Made by a program: the position numbers and the translations under genes
Shown here: in pieces, positions 1 through 8,645 of the stretch
Numbering within the stretch: position 1 is the first letter of the stretch
How the letters are laid out: each line of letters starts with the position of its first letter
NCBI RefSeq assembly: GCF_000160535.1
Contig: NZ_GG704781.1
Coordinates: forward strand, 311,723-375,722
Direction: 5' to 3'
Length of the DNA stretch: 64,000 nt
DNA from: Hallella bergensis DSM 17361
GTDB lineage: Bacteria; Bacteroidota; Bacteroidia; Bacteroidales; Bacteroidaceae
The notes under the pieces: model-generated
What the model was told of the DNA's origin: nothing
Seen by the model: only the letters and a program-made list of their open reading frames with translations
The model's database searches: none

Positions 1-857
1 CCCGAATCGGTAATCACGCCGGCTGCATGGGCCATGAGATAAGAGAACTCAAGATAAGGCAGGGGCTCTACAACCGTCAATACCTTCTTACCAATCTTAT
101 TATGGCAAGCCTCTATGGCTTCCTTAGCCAACCCCCGAAGAGGAGCCACAATGGTTACACCCAAATGGTTTTCGGCTATGGCTTCAATCATTTTCTGTAG
201 GTTTTCCCTATCGTCTATCAGCACTCTACGATTCAGCGTAAACACTAAATAATCCTTCTCACGCAGTTTCAGAGTATCGAAAAGGGATGGTTTTACCAAA
301 TGATTACGATTAAACCGCAGATTATCGATGAGCACATTACCCACCATGTAGACTTTGGAAAGCTCAGCTCCCTCGCGATTAGCAATTGAGTTGTTGCTGA
401 TGCCCGCCGTGAAGAGAATGTCTGACAGTCCGTCGATGACGAGCCTGTTGATTTCCTTGGGCATTCGGATGTCAAACGAGCGTGTTCCGGCGGCAAGATG
501 TACCAACCGTATGCCCTGCTTCTTGGTTACGATAGCAGTAGCCATGGTCGATGCCAAGTCGTCTACCACCACAACCGTATCGGTGGGGTGCCTGTGCAAG
601 TAAGATTCAAAAGCAGACATTACCTGTCCCGTCAGCTCATTGAGATTCTGGCAAGTGACACCCAAATAGACGTCCGGGCGACGAATCTGCAAATCTTCGA
701 ATAGGCCGTCTTCCAGTGTCGGGTCGTCTTTCTCTCCTGAATAAACCAAGTGATAATCAATGTCCTTGCCTTGCGTTTTAGCTGTTTCGATGGCTCTGAT
801 GACGGGCGCAACCTTGATGAAATTGGGACGTGCACCGCAAACTATACATATATTCAT
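1..857 (-). CDS. wecB: UDP-N-acetylglucosamine 2-epimerase, non-hydrolysing (partial)
   Basis: Partial gene; its 3' part lies beyond the window start. The visible 285 codons begin MNICIVCGARPNFIKVAPV, the N-terminal nucleotide-fold signature of WecB/MnaA epimerases, and end in HAAGVITDSG, the TDSGG uracil-binding motif. A typical enzyme has about 370-390 residues, so roughly 90 are missing. The family interconverts UDP-GlcNAc and UDP-ManNAc in the cytoplasm for surface polysaccharide. The start at 857 is supported by a TAAATTTG -7 box about 80 bases upstream. It is preceded on the same strand by a perfect hairpin that ends the stomatin-family gene, so it is a separate transcript. The family is confident; the polysaccharide it serves is unknown. 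Confidence 0.9.
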   Translation of the reverse strand, partial: MNICIVCGARPNFIKVAPVIRAIETAKTQGKDIDYHLVYSGEKDDPTLEDGLFEDLQIRRPDVYLGVTCQNLNELTGQVMSAFESYLHRHPTDTVVVVDDLASTMATAIVTKKQGIRLVHLAAGTRSFDIRMPKEINRLVIDGLSDILFTAGISNNSIANREGAELSKVYMVGNVLIDNLRFNRNHLVKPSLFDTLKLREKDYLVFTLNRRVLIDDRENLQKMIEAIAENHLGVTIVAPLRGLAKEAIEACHNKIGKKVLTVVEPLPYLEFSYLMAHAAGVITDS

Positions 858-937
858 TGTAGTTGATGTTTAGGGAAGGTTGGAGATGCTGGCTTGTTAT
901 CTCCTTCCCTCCATCAGCGTTTCTTTTTACTCTCCTA

Positions 938-945
938 CAAATTTA
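938..945 (-). promoter_or_regulatory. -7 promoter box for the wecB-like gene
   Basis: TAAATTTG on the minus strand fits the Bacteroidota TAnnTTTG box and predicts a leader of about 70-75 bases before the start at 857. Confidence 0.5.
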
Positions 946-950
946 TACAA

Positions 951-987
951 AAAAATAATGGCGGCCAATATTCACCGCCATTATTTT
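951..987 (-). terminator. Rho-independent terminator after the stomatin-family gene
   Basis: A perfect 11-bp stem (AATAATGGCGG with CCGCCATTATT) and a 10-base loop, followed on the minus strand by a T-run. It could act in both directions. Confidence 0.75.
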
Positions 988-1085
988 ATCGATCGAGCAT
1001 GAAATATTTCGCTTTCAGTTTATTACTCGGAAAATGTGGATCTCATTAAAGTACTTTTTCCTTTTCCATATTTCCGCGCAATATC

Positions 1086-2015
1086 CTAATCTCTGTCCTG
1101 CGAGTCCTTGAACAATTCTCTGATGCCTCCCAAACTACCCATGATGTTGGTTGCCTCATAGGGGAGGAACACGGTCTTGTTCTTGTTGCCCGAAGCAAGC
1201 TCTTGCATCATCTGTATGTATTTCTGTGCCAAGAGATAGTTAGCCGGATTGGTAGACTTGCCCACGGCTTCGGTCACCTTTTCAATGGCAATAGCTTCAG
1301 CTTCGGCCTTGCGTATGCGTGCCTGAGCCTCGCCCTCAGCACGTAGGATAGATTGCTGCTTGTCGGCTTCGGCACGATTGATAGTTGCCATTTTCTCACC
1401 CTCGGAGGTCAGAATCGTAGCTCGCTTGTCGCGCTCGGCCTGCATTTGTTTTTCCATGGCCTGGAGCACGCTCTGCGGGGGAGTGATGTCTTGCAGCTCC
1501 ACACGGTTTACCTTGATGCCCCATTTGTTGGTTGCATCATCGAGCACGCCGCGCAACCGTGTGTTGATGATATCGCGCGATGTCAGTGTTTGGTCAAGCT
1601 CCATCTCGCCGATGATGTTTCGCAGTGTGGTCTGCGTGAGTTTTTCGATGGCGTTCGGCAGGTTGTTGATTTCGTATACAGACTTGAATGGGTCAACAAT
1701 CTGGAAATAGAGCAAAGCGTTGATTTGCATTTGGATATTATCTTTAGTAATCACGTTTTGCTTGTCAAAATCATACACCTGTTCACGCAGGTCAATGTTG
1801 CTACTGTATACATACCGGCCACGGCTCATCGTCACAATGGTCTTGGCTCGATCTACAAACGGGATGATAACATTGATGCCAGGTTTCAGTGTGGCATAGT
1901 ACCTTCCAAGCCGCTCTATGATTTTGGTTTCACTCTGTGGGATAATCACAAGAGCCGTCTTGGCAAAAATCAATACAAGGATTATCAGTCCAATCAATAC
2001 GTATGTTCCTATCAT
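1086..2015 (-). CDS. SPFH/band 7 (stomatin/QmcA-type) membrane protein
   Basis: A 309-residue protein. One N-terminal transmembrane helix (residues about 3-22) is followed by a band-7 domain (SETKIIERLGRYYATLKPG onward) and an Ala/Glu-rich helical stretch (about 190-245) typical of stomatin, prohibitin and QmcA oligomers. Such proteins form large membrane-anchored rings linked to membrane microdomains and to FtsH/HtpX-type protease control. The NfeD gene lies 12 bases upstream on the same strand, the usual NfeD-stomatin pairing, and an M48 protease precedes that. Family length is normal. The exact role of this member is not shown by sequence. Confidence 0.9.
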   Translation of the reverse strand: MIGTYVLIGLIILVLIFAKTALVIIPQSETKIIERLGRYYATLKPGINVIIPFVDRAKTIVTMSRGRYVYSSNIDLREQVYDFDKQNVITKDNIQMQINALLYFQIVDPFKSVYEINNLPNAIEKLTQTTLRNIIGEMELDQTLTSRDIINTRLRGVLDDATNKWGIKVNRVELQDITPPQSVLQAMEKQMQAERDKRATILTSEGEKMATINRAEADKQQSILRAEGEAQARIRKAEAEAIAIEKVTEAVGKSTNPANYLLAQKYIQMMQELASGNKNKTVFLPYEATNIMGSLGGIRELFKDSQDRD

Positions 2016-2027
2016 AATATCTAACGT

Positions 2028-2480
2028 TTAAATTACTCTTTCCACGGTTACGACAATGCTTTCGCGCGCTACAACCTTCACCATAGCTCCGTTTTCTATT
2101 GGCTCCCCGTCTCTGCTCACAGCTCTCCATTCGTCGCCGTCTATACGCACATATCCATCCGAATGGTCGGTGATGGGTTCTATCAGCCTGCCTTCGCGAC
2201 CAATCAGGGCATCGGCGTTGCTCAGCCGGTCTTCATGCCTGGGATGAAGATACTTCATGACAAATGGGCGGACAACAAACACGCTGACAGCCGAGAATAT
2301 GATAAATGCCAACACTTGCAGCCAAAAAGGTATGGGAAACAGCGACAAGACAATGGCGCACGTAGCCCCTATGGCAAAACACATGAGATAGAACGTACCG
2401 GAGGTGACTTCCAATATCAAGGCAAGCACGGTAATCAGCGTCCATACAAGCCACAGATGGTCTTTCAGATAGTCAATCAT
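2028..2480 (-). CDS. NfeD-family membrane protein
   Basis: About 150 residues starting MIDYLKDHLWLVWTLITVL. The frame stays open further upstream, but that extension has no membrane or OB-fold character and crosses a structured intergenic region, so the start at 2480 is chosen. Two or three hydrophobic helices (residues about 8-75) precede a C-terminal OB-fold (about 90-150: LIGREGRLIEPITDHSDGYV, then GDEWRAVS). This is the short NfeD form without the ClpP-like protease domain. NfeD proteins partner stomatins, and the stomatin gene follows after 12 bases in the same operon. Confidence 0.85.
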   Translation of the reverse strand: MIDYLKDHLWLVWTLITVLALILEVTSGTFYLMCFAIGATCAIVLSLFPIPFWLQVLAFIIFSAVSVFVVRPFVMKYLHPRHEDRLSNADALIGREGRLIEPITDHSDGYVRIDGDEWRAVSRDGEPIENGAMVKVVARESIVVTVERVI

Positions 2481-2703
2481 TTCAAGGGTTGTTTTAAGAA
2501 TGATCTTATGTTGTTGTAAAGTTAATTGAAATATTTGAATTGACCAACCGATTCCCGAAAATATTTTCAAGGCTCCTGAAGTTAATTTGTATGGGTGATG
2601 AGCGCTCGATATTGCCATGATGAAGATTCGGCGGCAGCGTATTTCGTTCGGCATACAGTTGTACTTCGAACGCAATGCACGTGTCTTGCGGCCGAAGTAC
2701 GAT

Positions 2704-2723
2704 CGTCTTGCGACCGCAAGACG
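2704..2723. repeat. Perfect 9-bp inverted repeat
   Basis: CGTCTTGCG at 2704-2712 and CGCAAGACG at 2715-2723, separated by 2 bases. The loop is too tight for full pairing as RNA, so a duplex-DNA palindrome or protein site is possible. A related arm occurs 20 bases away. Confidence 0.6.
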
Positions 2724-2756
2724 ATAACCTTGAAGCCTGAATGACACAACAGGAAC

Positions 2757-2792
2757 CAAAAAGCCCCACCATATGATTATGGCAGGGCTTCC
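2757..2792 (-). terminator. Terminator after the M48 protease gene
   Basis: On the minus strand a hairpin pairs AAGCCC and CCATA with TATGG and GGGCTT and runs into TTTTTGG. It sits about 30 bases past the M48 stop codon. Confidence 0.65.
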
Positions 2793-2823
2793 GGTTTGTT
2801 CTGTTATGACTGCAAAGAGAGCG

Positions 2824-3684
2824 TCATTTTCTCTTTGTAGGCGTGAATCTCCAAGTTGCCGTCGTCTTTGGCTTGGCTCCCTTATAGTATTTCATGGCCT
2901 CAGGCATTTGCCGCTTCAGCATCGCGATGCGTTTGGAGTCGCTCGGGTGGCTGCTCAGGAAATCACTCTGCTGTCTCTTTCCGCTTGACATGCGTTGCCA
3001 GAAAGCGATGGCCTCCTGTGGATCGTAGCCGGCCATGGCAGCTAAGATCAGACCAATATAGTCGGCTTCAGTTTCGTTGTCTCGGCTATATTTCAGGTTG
3101 GCAAATGAAAATCCCTGCTGGGCTGCCAGAGCTGCCAAGTCGCCCACGCCACTGCCCACCGCACTGTTGAGCACCGTACCAAGAATCTGGGTTCCATAAC
3201 TCTGGCGTATTTGTTTGGAAATTTGTTCGGCCGAATGTTTGGCCACCGCGTGCGCAATCTCATGCCCGAGAACAATGGCAAGTGCATTTTCGTTCTGAGT
3301 ATAAGGCAGGATCCCTTCGTAAACAGCAATCTTACCGCCAGGCATACAGAAAGCATTGGCCTCGTTGCTCCTGATAAGGTTAAACTCCCATGCGAAGTTC
3401 TGAAGTTCGTTGGCGGCACCGTTGCTCCTTAGATAGTTTTCCACGGCAGATGCCAGCCTCCGTCCCACACGTTGTACCATAGCTGTATTGGCTGTGTTTG
3501 AAGACAGTGTGCTCTTCTCCAGAATCTCGCTGTACTGTGCTTTGCTCAAACTTAAAATCTGAGCATCGCTCACCAAGAGTGTGTGTTTGCGGCCTGTGAT
3601 AGGCACGGTTGAGGTGGTGCCACAAGCAGACATCAGCATGGCTGCTACTGCAGTCATCAATACTAATTTAATTTTTTTCATCAT
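2824..3684 (-). CDS. M48-family zinc metalloprotease, lipoprotein
   Basis: A 286-residue protein with a lipoprotein signal (lipobox LMSAC, Cys about residue 21), so it is expected at the periplasmic face of a membrane. The zinc site is HEIAHAVAKHSAE (HExxH) around residue 140, with the third ligand in the downstream ETEADYIGL motif around 210. It resembles BepA/LoiP-type periplasmic M48 proteases that act on misassembled outer-membrane proteins, without the TPR domain of BepA. A TAACTTTG box lies 70 bases upstream and a terminator follows. The operon-like position before nfeD-stomatin suggests membrane-protein quality control, which is inference. Confidence 0.9.
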   Translation of the reverse strand: MMKKIKLVLMTAVAAMLMSACGTTSTVPITGRKHTLLVSDAQILSLSKAQYSEILEKSTLSSNTANTAMVQRVGRRLASAVENYLRSNGAANELQNFAWEFNLIRSNEANAFCMPGGKIAVYEGILPYTQNENALAIVLGHEIAHAVAKHSAEQISKQIRQSYGTQILGTVLNSAVGSGVGDLAALAAQQGFSFANLKYSRDNETEADYIGLILAAMAGYDPQEAIAFWQRMSSGKRQQSDFLSSHPSDSKRIAMLKRQMPEAMKYYKGAKPKTTATWRFTPTKRK

Positions 3685-3751
3685 ATCTCAGTTTAGTTGA
3701 TATAGGGTAGGTGTTGTTTTTGTGGTGTGCTAACCATCTACCAATATTCCA

Positions 3752-3759
3752 CAAAGTTA
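3752..3759 (-). promoter_or_regulatory. -7 promoter box for the M48 protease gene
   Basis: TAACTTTG on the minus strand, about 68 bases from the start codon at 3684. Confidence 0.55.
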
Positions 3760-3945
3760 TATATTAATGACAATATACGGTCGTTTTGCGCAACTTTTTT
3801 GTCTTTTTTATTGCTTTCGCAGTTTCTCGGCATGTCGGCATGTGCCATTTTGGGCAGTCGTTGCCCTCTGACATTGCCGTCATCATTTGTAGGTATTCTT
3901 GTAAAACCACTATTTTTAGGTATTGCAGCATGTGCAAAAACCCTT

Positions 3946-3953
3946 TATCTTTG
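3946..3953 (+). promoter_or_regulatory. -7 promoter box for flavodoxin
   Basis: TATCTTTG, with a TTG-type -33 element near 3922-3925. It lies inside the open frame upstream of 3998, which argues that translation starts at 3998 and not earlier. Confidence 0.65.
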
Positions 3954-3997
3954 CAACCGTTAATACATCATGTTACATCAACTATAATCAACAGAAA

Positions 3998-4486
3998 ATG
4001 AGTAAAACGGTAGTAGTATATGGTTCATCAACCGGAACCTGCGAGAGCATAGCACAGACCATTGGAGAAAAACTTCATGCAGAAGTTATCGAAGTGTCGG
4101 ATTTGACCAAAGATCAGCTTGAAGCGGCAGATAATATTTTGCTCGGCAGTTCGACATGGGGTGCCGGCGAGTTGCAAGACGACTGGTATGACGGTGTTGA
4201 TATCGTGAAGCAGGCTAATTTGGCAGGCAAGCGGGTGGCTGTCTTTGGATGTGGTGATTCGGCTTCATACCCGGATACTTTCTGTAGTGCCATGAAAGAA
4301 CTTTATGATGCGGCTTGTGCAGCTGGGGCAACCGTTGTTGGAGCAGTGAGCACAGACGGTTATGAGTTTGATGATTCAGAGGCCGTGATAGACGGAATGT
4401 TTGTGGGGCTGGCTCTCGACGACGTTAACGAAGACGACAAGACCGGAGAACGCATCGAGGCTTGGATTCCAACGCTTGGATTTTGA
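3998..4486 (+). CDS. fldA: Flavodoxin
   Basis: 162 residues beginning MSKTVVVYGSSTGTCESIA. The phosphate-binding loop GSSTGTCES holds FMN, and SSTWGAGELQDDWYDG and FGCGDSASYPDTFCSAM are the two isoalloxazine-binding loops of long-chain flavodoxins. It is a soluble one-electron carrier that replaces ferredoxin, for example for radical-SAM enzymes or pyruvate oxidoreductase. The frame continues upstream to 3923, but the promoter box sits in that part. The DUF2023 gene follows after about 80 bases, a pairing common in this phylum. Confidence 0.93.
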   Translation: MSKTVVVYGSSTGTCESIAQTIGEKLHAEVIEVSDLTKDQLEAADNILLGSSTWGAGELQDDWYDGVDIVKQANLAGKRVAVFGCGDSASYPDTFCSAMKELYDAACAAGATVVGAVSTDGYEFDDSEAVIDGMFVGLALDDVNEDDKTGERIEAWIPTLGF

Positions 4487-4568
4487 CTTTGCTGGGCATG
4501 CAGTGTGACAGGCACTGCGCCCCTTCCTCCCCCTAATTAGTATCTAACTTCTCAAATGTTTTAGCAAT

Positions 4569-4928
4569 ATGTCTGACGTGCCCGTAGAGATGAAAGTTCT
4601 CATGAACCACATATATGAGTATCAGAAAGGCGTCCGCCAAATGGTGCTGTATACCCTAAACCGTCGCTATGTCGATTATGCCACCAAACGGTTAGAGCAT
4701 CAGAACATCCATTATCTCTTGCACCCGGCCGGAGAACAGACGGTCAATCTTTTCTTTGGGAGAAAGGAGTGCCTTGACGCTATAGGTTTTGTTGTCAGTA
4801 AGTCGCTCAGCGAGCTTTCGCCCGAAGAAGACTTTATGCTGGGAGCACTTTTGGGCTACGACATTCGTATGCAATGTCAACGCTATTGTCAGCGCAAGAC
4901 TCGACTTGGCAAGTGTGCCGGTTGTTAG
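4569..4928 (+). CDS. DUF2023-family protein
   Basis: 119 residues, soluble and without signal peptide. It resembles the DUF2023 family, small alpha/beta proteins found next to flavodoxin genes in Bacteroidota. The sequence ends in a cysteine-rich tail (QRYCQRKTRLGKCAGC) that could bind metal or serve redox chemistry. No catalytic motif is evident. Position directly after fldA on the same strand suggests a role connected with flavodoxin, but the function is unknown. Family assignment is by overall pattern and context. Confidence 0.75.
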   Translation: MSDVPVEMKVLMNHIYEYQKGVRQMVLYTLNRRYVDYATKRLEHQNIHYLLHPAGEQTVNLFFGRKECLDAIGFVVSKSLSELSPEEDFMLGALLGYDIRMQCQRYCQRKTRLGKCAGC

Positions 4929-5018
4929 GATGACTCAACAATGAAATAATAATGTTTTCAATTATCCATTTTACATTTGTTCGCTATAAAATTCATAATG
5001 TTTTTGTATAAAATGTAT

Positions 5019-5045
5019 AAGCCTCGCTGTGAAGCGGGGCTTTTA
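5019..5045 (+). terminator. Terminator after the flavodoxin/DUF2023 genes
   Basis: Hairpin AAGCCTCGCT with AGCGGGGCTT and a 3-4 base loop, followed by TTTTAT. The 200 bases from here to the next promoter hold nothing recognisable. Confidence 0.75.
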
Positions 5046-5250
5046 TAATTGTTTGTGGATTTGATCTTGATGCTTTTTCAAACAATCTTAACTCGTCAAC
5101 ACGGATACCGTCTGTGCCAACCATAAGCGGACATAGTGAATCGGATTTAGATTAAACAGCTTGTAGTTCATTCACATCACAATGAAGGTCATTTTAATGA
5201 TTATTCTTGAAAAATATGGAAGAGTATTATGATTTTAGTCGTATACTCCT

Positions 5251-5258
5251 TAACTTTG
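5251..5258 (+). promoter_or_regulatory. -7 promoter box for the YeiH-type transporter
   Basis: TAACTTTG, about 90 bases before the chosen start at 5349. Its position excludes a start at 5229. Confidence 0.55.
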
Positions 5259-5348
5259 CAGACACAATCGGAATTCGATTGCACGGGACATCATTGTCTT
5301 GAGTGTGGAGGGAGGAACGTACGGAAACAAATAAAAAATATAGAAAAA

Positions 5349-6383
5349 ATGAAATTGTCAGAAGAACGAAGAAGTATGCTCCACGGCATACTCTTGATGG
5401 CTCTCTTTGCCTGTGCCGCATTTTACATAGGTGAGATGAACTGGGTGAAGGCCTTGTCGCTCAGCCCTTTAGTGGTGGGTATTATCCTTGGTATGTTGTA
5501 TGCCAACAGTCTGAGAAACAACTTGCCTGACACATGGGTGCCGGGTATCACATTCAGTTCTAAGCGCATATTGCGCTTTGGTATTATCCTTTATGGTTTC
5601 AAGCTCTCGTTTCAGGATGTCGTTGCCGTGGGTTTTCCGGCTATAGTCATCGATGCTATTGTCGTTGTGGTTACAATATTGTTGGGTGTCTTTGTCGGGA
5701 GGTTGCTGAAAATGGATCGCAGCATTGCATTGCTCACAGCCTGCGGAAGTGCTATCTGCGGCGCAGCAGCGGTGATGGGCGTGGATGGAGCTATTCGTCC
5801 GAAACCTTATAAAACGGCAGTCGCCGTCGCCACGGTGGTGATTTTCGGTACGCTCTCCATGTTTCTCTATCCCATACTCTACCGTGCAGGCATCTTCAAC
5901 CTGCCCGCCGATCAGATGGGCATTTTTGCCGGAGCAACGATACACGAGGTGGCTCACGTGGTGGGAGCGGGAAATGCGATGGGAGCAGCCATCAGTGATT
6001 CTGCCATTATTGTGAAGATGATTCGCGTGATGATGCTCGTGCCAGTGTTGCTTGTTATTGCTTTTATTGTGGCCAAGGACGTTGCGAGTCGTGCGGACGG
6101 AAATGGAAAGACCAAAATCAACGTACCTTGGTTTGCCATACTTTTTCTTGTAGTCATCGGTTTCAATTCTCTCGACCTGTTGCCCGGAAACATCGTGGAG
6201 TTTATCAATACGCTTGATACTTTTCTTCTCACCATGGCTATGACCGCCTTAGGCGCCGAGACCAGTATCGACAAGTTCAAGAAGGCCGGCTTCAAACCCT
6301 TCCTCCTGGCAGCCATTCTCTATGTCTGGCTTATTGGCGGAGGCTATTGTCTGGCTAAATACCTCGTGCCTGTTTTGGTATAA
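5349..6383 (+). CDS. YeiH/UPF0324-family putative sulfate exporter
   Basis: A 344-residue integral membrane protein of about ten helices. Family hallmarks are LSPLVVGIILGMLYANS, LRFGIILYGFKLS, the TACGSAICGAAAV loop and the GATIHEVAHVVGAGNAMG segment. Members are predicted inner-membrane anion exporters, annotated as putative sulfate transporters; the substrate is not established. The start at 5349 (MKLSEERRS) is used because the longer frame overlaps the promoter box at 5251. A hydrolase gene follows 72 bases downstream, so the two may be co-transcribed. Confidence 0.88.
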   Translation: MKLSEERRSMLHGILLMALFACAAFYIGEMNWVKALSLSPLVVGIILGMLYANSLRNNLPDTWVPGITFSSKRILRFGIILYGFKLSFQDVVAVGFPAIVIDAIVVVVTILLGVFVGRLLKMDRSIALLTACGSAICGAAAVMGVDGAIRPKPYKTAVAVATVVIFGTLSMFLYPILYRAGIFNLPADQMGIFAGATIHEVAHVVGAGNAMGAAISDSAIIVKMIRVMMLVPVLLVIAFIVAKDVASRADGNGKTKINVPWFAILFLVVIGFNSLDLLPGNIVEFINTLDTFLLTMAMTALGAETSIDKFKKAGFKPFLLAAILYVWLIGGGYCLAKYLVPVLV

Positions 6384-6455
6384 TCAGGCGAGACAACGAT
6401 TCGCTTATTCCCAATGGTAGGTGATTGCGAAAAGCTGGTAGCGCATGTGGGCAAA

Positions 6456-7211
6456 ATGAAAGTAACGATACTACAAACGGATATAGTGTGGGCTAACCCA
6501 CAGGAAAACATCAAGAACGCAACATGTCTGCTTGATCAGAACAGAGGGGCAGATCTTTATGTCTTGCCGGAGATGTTTTCGACTGGATTTGCTACCCGAC
6601 CTGCGGGCATTGCGGAGTCGGATGGTTTTTCCATCAACTGGATGAAGGCAATGGCACAAAGGCAAGGTTGCGCCATAGCTGGCAGCGTTGCGATAGAAGA
6701 GAGTGGCCGCTACTACAACCGCTTTTATTTTGTGTTCCCAGATGGTCGCGTGCTACACTACGACAAGCGACACCTCTTTACTCACGGGGGCGAACACAAA
6801 CACTTTACGGCGGGACAAGAACGCGTGATCGTCGAATACCAAGGCTTCCGAATCCTCCTGCAGGTTTGCTATGACCTTCGTTTCCCAGTGTTCAGCAGGA
6901 ACCGAAAGGACTATGATATGGTTATCTATGTGGCCAACTGGCCCACTGTGCGCTTGAAAGCGTGGACAGCCTTGCTACATGCTCGGGCCATCGAGAATCA
7001 GTGTTACACAATAGGAGTTAACCGCACCGGAGACGACCCGTCGTGCCATTATAGCGGCGGGAGTGAAATTATAGCCCCCTGGGGCGAGACGATTGCGGCA
7101 TGCGAACAAAACACGGTTGGGACAGCTACGGCAGAGTTTGGTATCGAGTCGTTGCTGGATTTCAGACAACAATTTCCCGTACTTGAGGACGGGGATTCCT
7201 TTTCTTTGTAG
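6456..7211 (+). CDS. Nitrilase-superfamily omega-amidase (YafV-like)
   Basis: 251 residues from MKVTILQTDIVWANPQEN. The nitrilase triad is visible: Glu in LPEMFSTGF (about residue 42), Lys in YDKRHLFTHGGEH (about 107) and Cys in LQVCYDLRFPVFSRN (about 140). The sequence is closest to YafV/Nit2-type omega-amidases, which hydrolyse 2-oxoglutaramate or 2-oxosuccinamate and repair transamination side products in the cytosol. An in-frame ATG at 6414 exists, but the family N-terminus begins at the chosen Met. The substrate is inferred from family resemblance. Confidence 0.87.
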   Translation: MKVTILQTDIVWANPQENIKNATCLLDQNRGADLYVLPEMFSTGFATRPAGIAESDGFSINWMKAMAQRQGCAIAGSVAIEESGRYYNRFYFVFPDGRVLHYDKRHLFTHGGEHKHFTAGQERVIVEYQGFRILLQVCYDLRFPVFSRNRKDYDMVIYVANWPTVRLKAWTALLHARAIENQCYTIGVNRTGDDPSCHYSGGSEIIAPWGETIAACEQNTVGTATAEFGIESLLDFRQQFPVLEDGDSFSL

Positions 7212-7279
7212 GAATTTTCTCAGGATGAGGAAATGAGAGGATAAATCAGTGCAGCATTTTCCTCAGGAAGAGTTACAAA

Positions 7280-8608
7280 TTACTCCAGCGGTTCCTCGCT
7301 CTTCCCAAACTCGGGATCGATTTGTATGCATGCGGCCGTGGCAAACGTCACCGCGCACGAAGCTAAGGTGAGGATGAAGAAATGGCGATAGCCCATCGAT
7401 TCCTGCAAAGCTCCGGCCACAATGCCAGGAAGCATCATAGACAGGAACATCATGGCCGATGCCAGTGCATAATGGCTGGTTTTGAACTCGCCCCTGCTGT
7501 AATATATAAGGAAGAGCATATAGGCCGTGAGACCGAAGCCATAGCCAAACTGCTCGGTAAACACACAAATGTTGATAACAACAAGACTTGATGGCAGTGT
7601 GTAGCTTAGAATCACATAGACCAATTCGGGCAAGGAGAATGCCATCACCATGGGCCACAACCATTTTTTCAGTCCATCACGACTGGCCAACCATCCGCCC
7701 AAAATTCCACCGCAGGCTATGCCTACAATGCCTACGGTGCCCTGTACCAAGCCGTATTCCTGGGGAGACAGCCCCAATCCTCCATTGTGCCCGGCATCTA
7801 TGAGAAAGAGTTCTGAAACCTTGGACAGCAATCCTTCGGGCATGCGGAACAACATAATGAACAATACCGCAAACACTACATGATCTTTGGTGAAGAACGT
7901 GCGGAATGTCTCCACGAATCCGTTCCATATTGTGCGTCCGTTCACATACTCATGCTTCACATCCTCCTTGGCGTATGGTAACGAATAGCTGTGCCATAGC
8001 CATAATGCCAGGAAGATGCCCATCATGCCATAGAACAGCAGGCTCCAGGAATAGGAAATGCTGTTGCGGAATACCACTTGCAGGTTTCCGGCCACCATCA
8101 CTAATATGCCCTGCCCGAAAATAGTGGCCAACCGGTCGAACAATGTACGTACTCCCATAAACTCTGCCTGCTGATGAGGATTGAGCCCAAGCATATAGAA
8201 ACCGTCGGCTGCCACGCAATGACTGGCTCCGGCAAATGCCATGAGCCAGAAGAAAAACAATGTGCCTTGCAGCCATAAGGCCGTCGGTATGGTAAAAGCT
8301 ACACCTCCCAGGGCTGCTCCGATAAGTATTTCCATGGCCAGCACCCACCATCGTTTTGTCTTCACGAGGTCGATAAAAGGACTCCAGATGGGTTTCAACA
8401 CCCAAGGCAGGTAGAACCAGGACGTGTAAAACGTGATAACGGCATTGCTCAGACCCATTTGCTTGAAAAAGATGACCGAAATGGTCATCACTGTCACGGC
8501 TGGCAGGCTGTCGGCAAAAGTTAGGGTGGGAACCCAATGCCATGGAGAGCCGCTACGAACCTTGTCATGATCGGGAGTTGAGTTGTTATGGGGTGGGACA
8601 GAATTCAT
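7280..8608 (-). CDS. MFS/PAT-family permease, AmpG-like
   Basis: A 442-residue inner-membrane protein of about 12 helices. Its N-terminal half (HWVPTLTFADSLPA, YTSWFYLPWVLKPIWSP, DLVKTKRWWV) follows the AmpG pattern, and LFRMPEGLLSKVSELFLID is typical of Bacteroidota members. AmpG imports GlcNAc-anhydro-muropeptides for peptidoglycan recycling; PAT proteins also include acetyl-CoA carriers. It lies 37 bases downstream of a SpoIID/LytB-domain gene on the same strand, which supports a cell-wall role. The exact substrate is inference. Confidence 0.85.
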   Translation of the reverse strand: MNSVPPHNNSTPDHDKVRSGSPWHWVPTLTFADSLPAVTVMTISVIFFKQMGLSNAVITFYTSWFYLPWVLKPIWSPFIDLVKTKRWWVLAMEILIGAALGGVAFTIPTALWLQGTLFFFWLMAFAGASHCVAADGFYMLGLNPHQQAEFMGVRTLFDRLATIFGQGILVMVAGNLQVVFRNSISYSWSLLFYGMMGIFLALWLWHSYSLPYAKEDVKHEYVNGRTIWNGFVETFRTFFTKDHVVFAVLFIMLFRMPEGLLSKVSELFLIDAGHNGGLGLSPQEYGLVQGTVGIVGIACGGILGGWLASRDGLKKWLWPMVMAFSLPELVYVILSYTLPSSLVVINICVFTEQFGYGFGLTAYMLFLIYYSRGEFKTSHYALASAMMFLSMMLPGIVAGALQESMGYRHFFILTLASCAVTFATAACIQIDPEFGKSEEPLE

Positions 8609-8645
8609 TGACTAATGCTTATATATTTTATCTTAGGGAAACTTC

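Larger units (their letters stand above)
2481..2823. other. Intergenic region with a CG-rich hairpin
   Basis: No gene is supported here. The region contains the M48 terminator (near 2761-2790) and the perfect inverted repeat CGTCTTGCG / CGCAAGACG at 2704-2723, with a near copy of one arm (GTCTTGCGGCC) just upstream at 2683-2693. The remainder shows no recognisable feature. Confidence 0.5.

Noticed and set aside
1353..2024. A 223-codon open frame on the plus strand opposite the stomatin-family gene.
   Set aside because: It mirrors a strongly conserved gene on the other strand, has no recognisable domain and no promoter box.
2481..2759. N-terminal extension of the NfeD protein to 2759.
   Set aside because: The added residues are not hydrophobic or family-like and include an intergenic palindrome; the start at 2480 matches the family.
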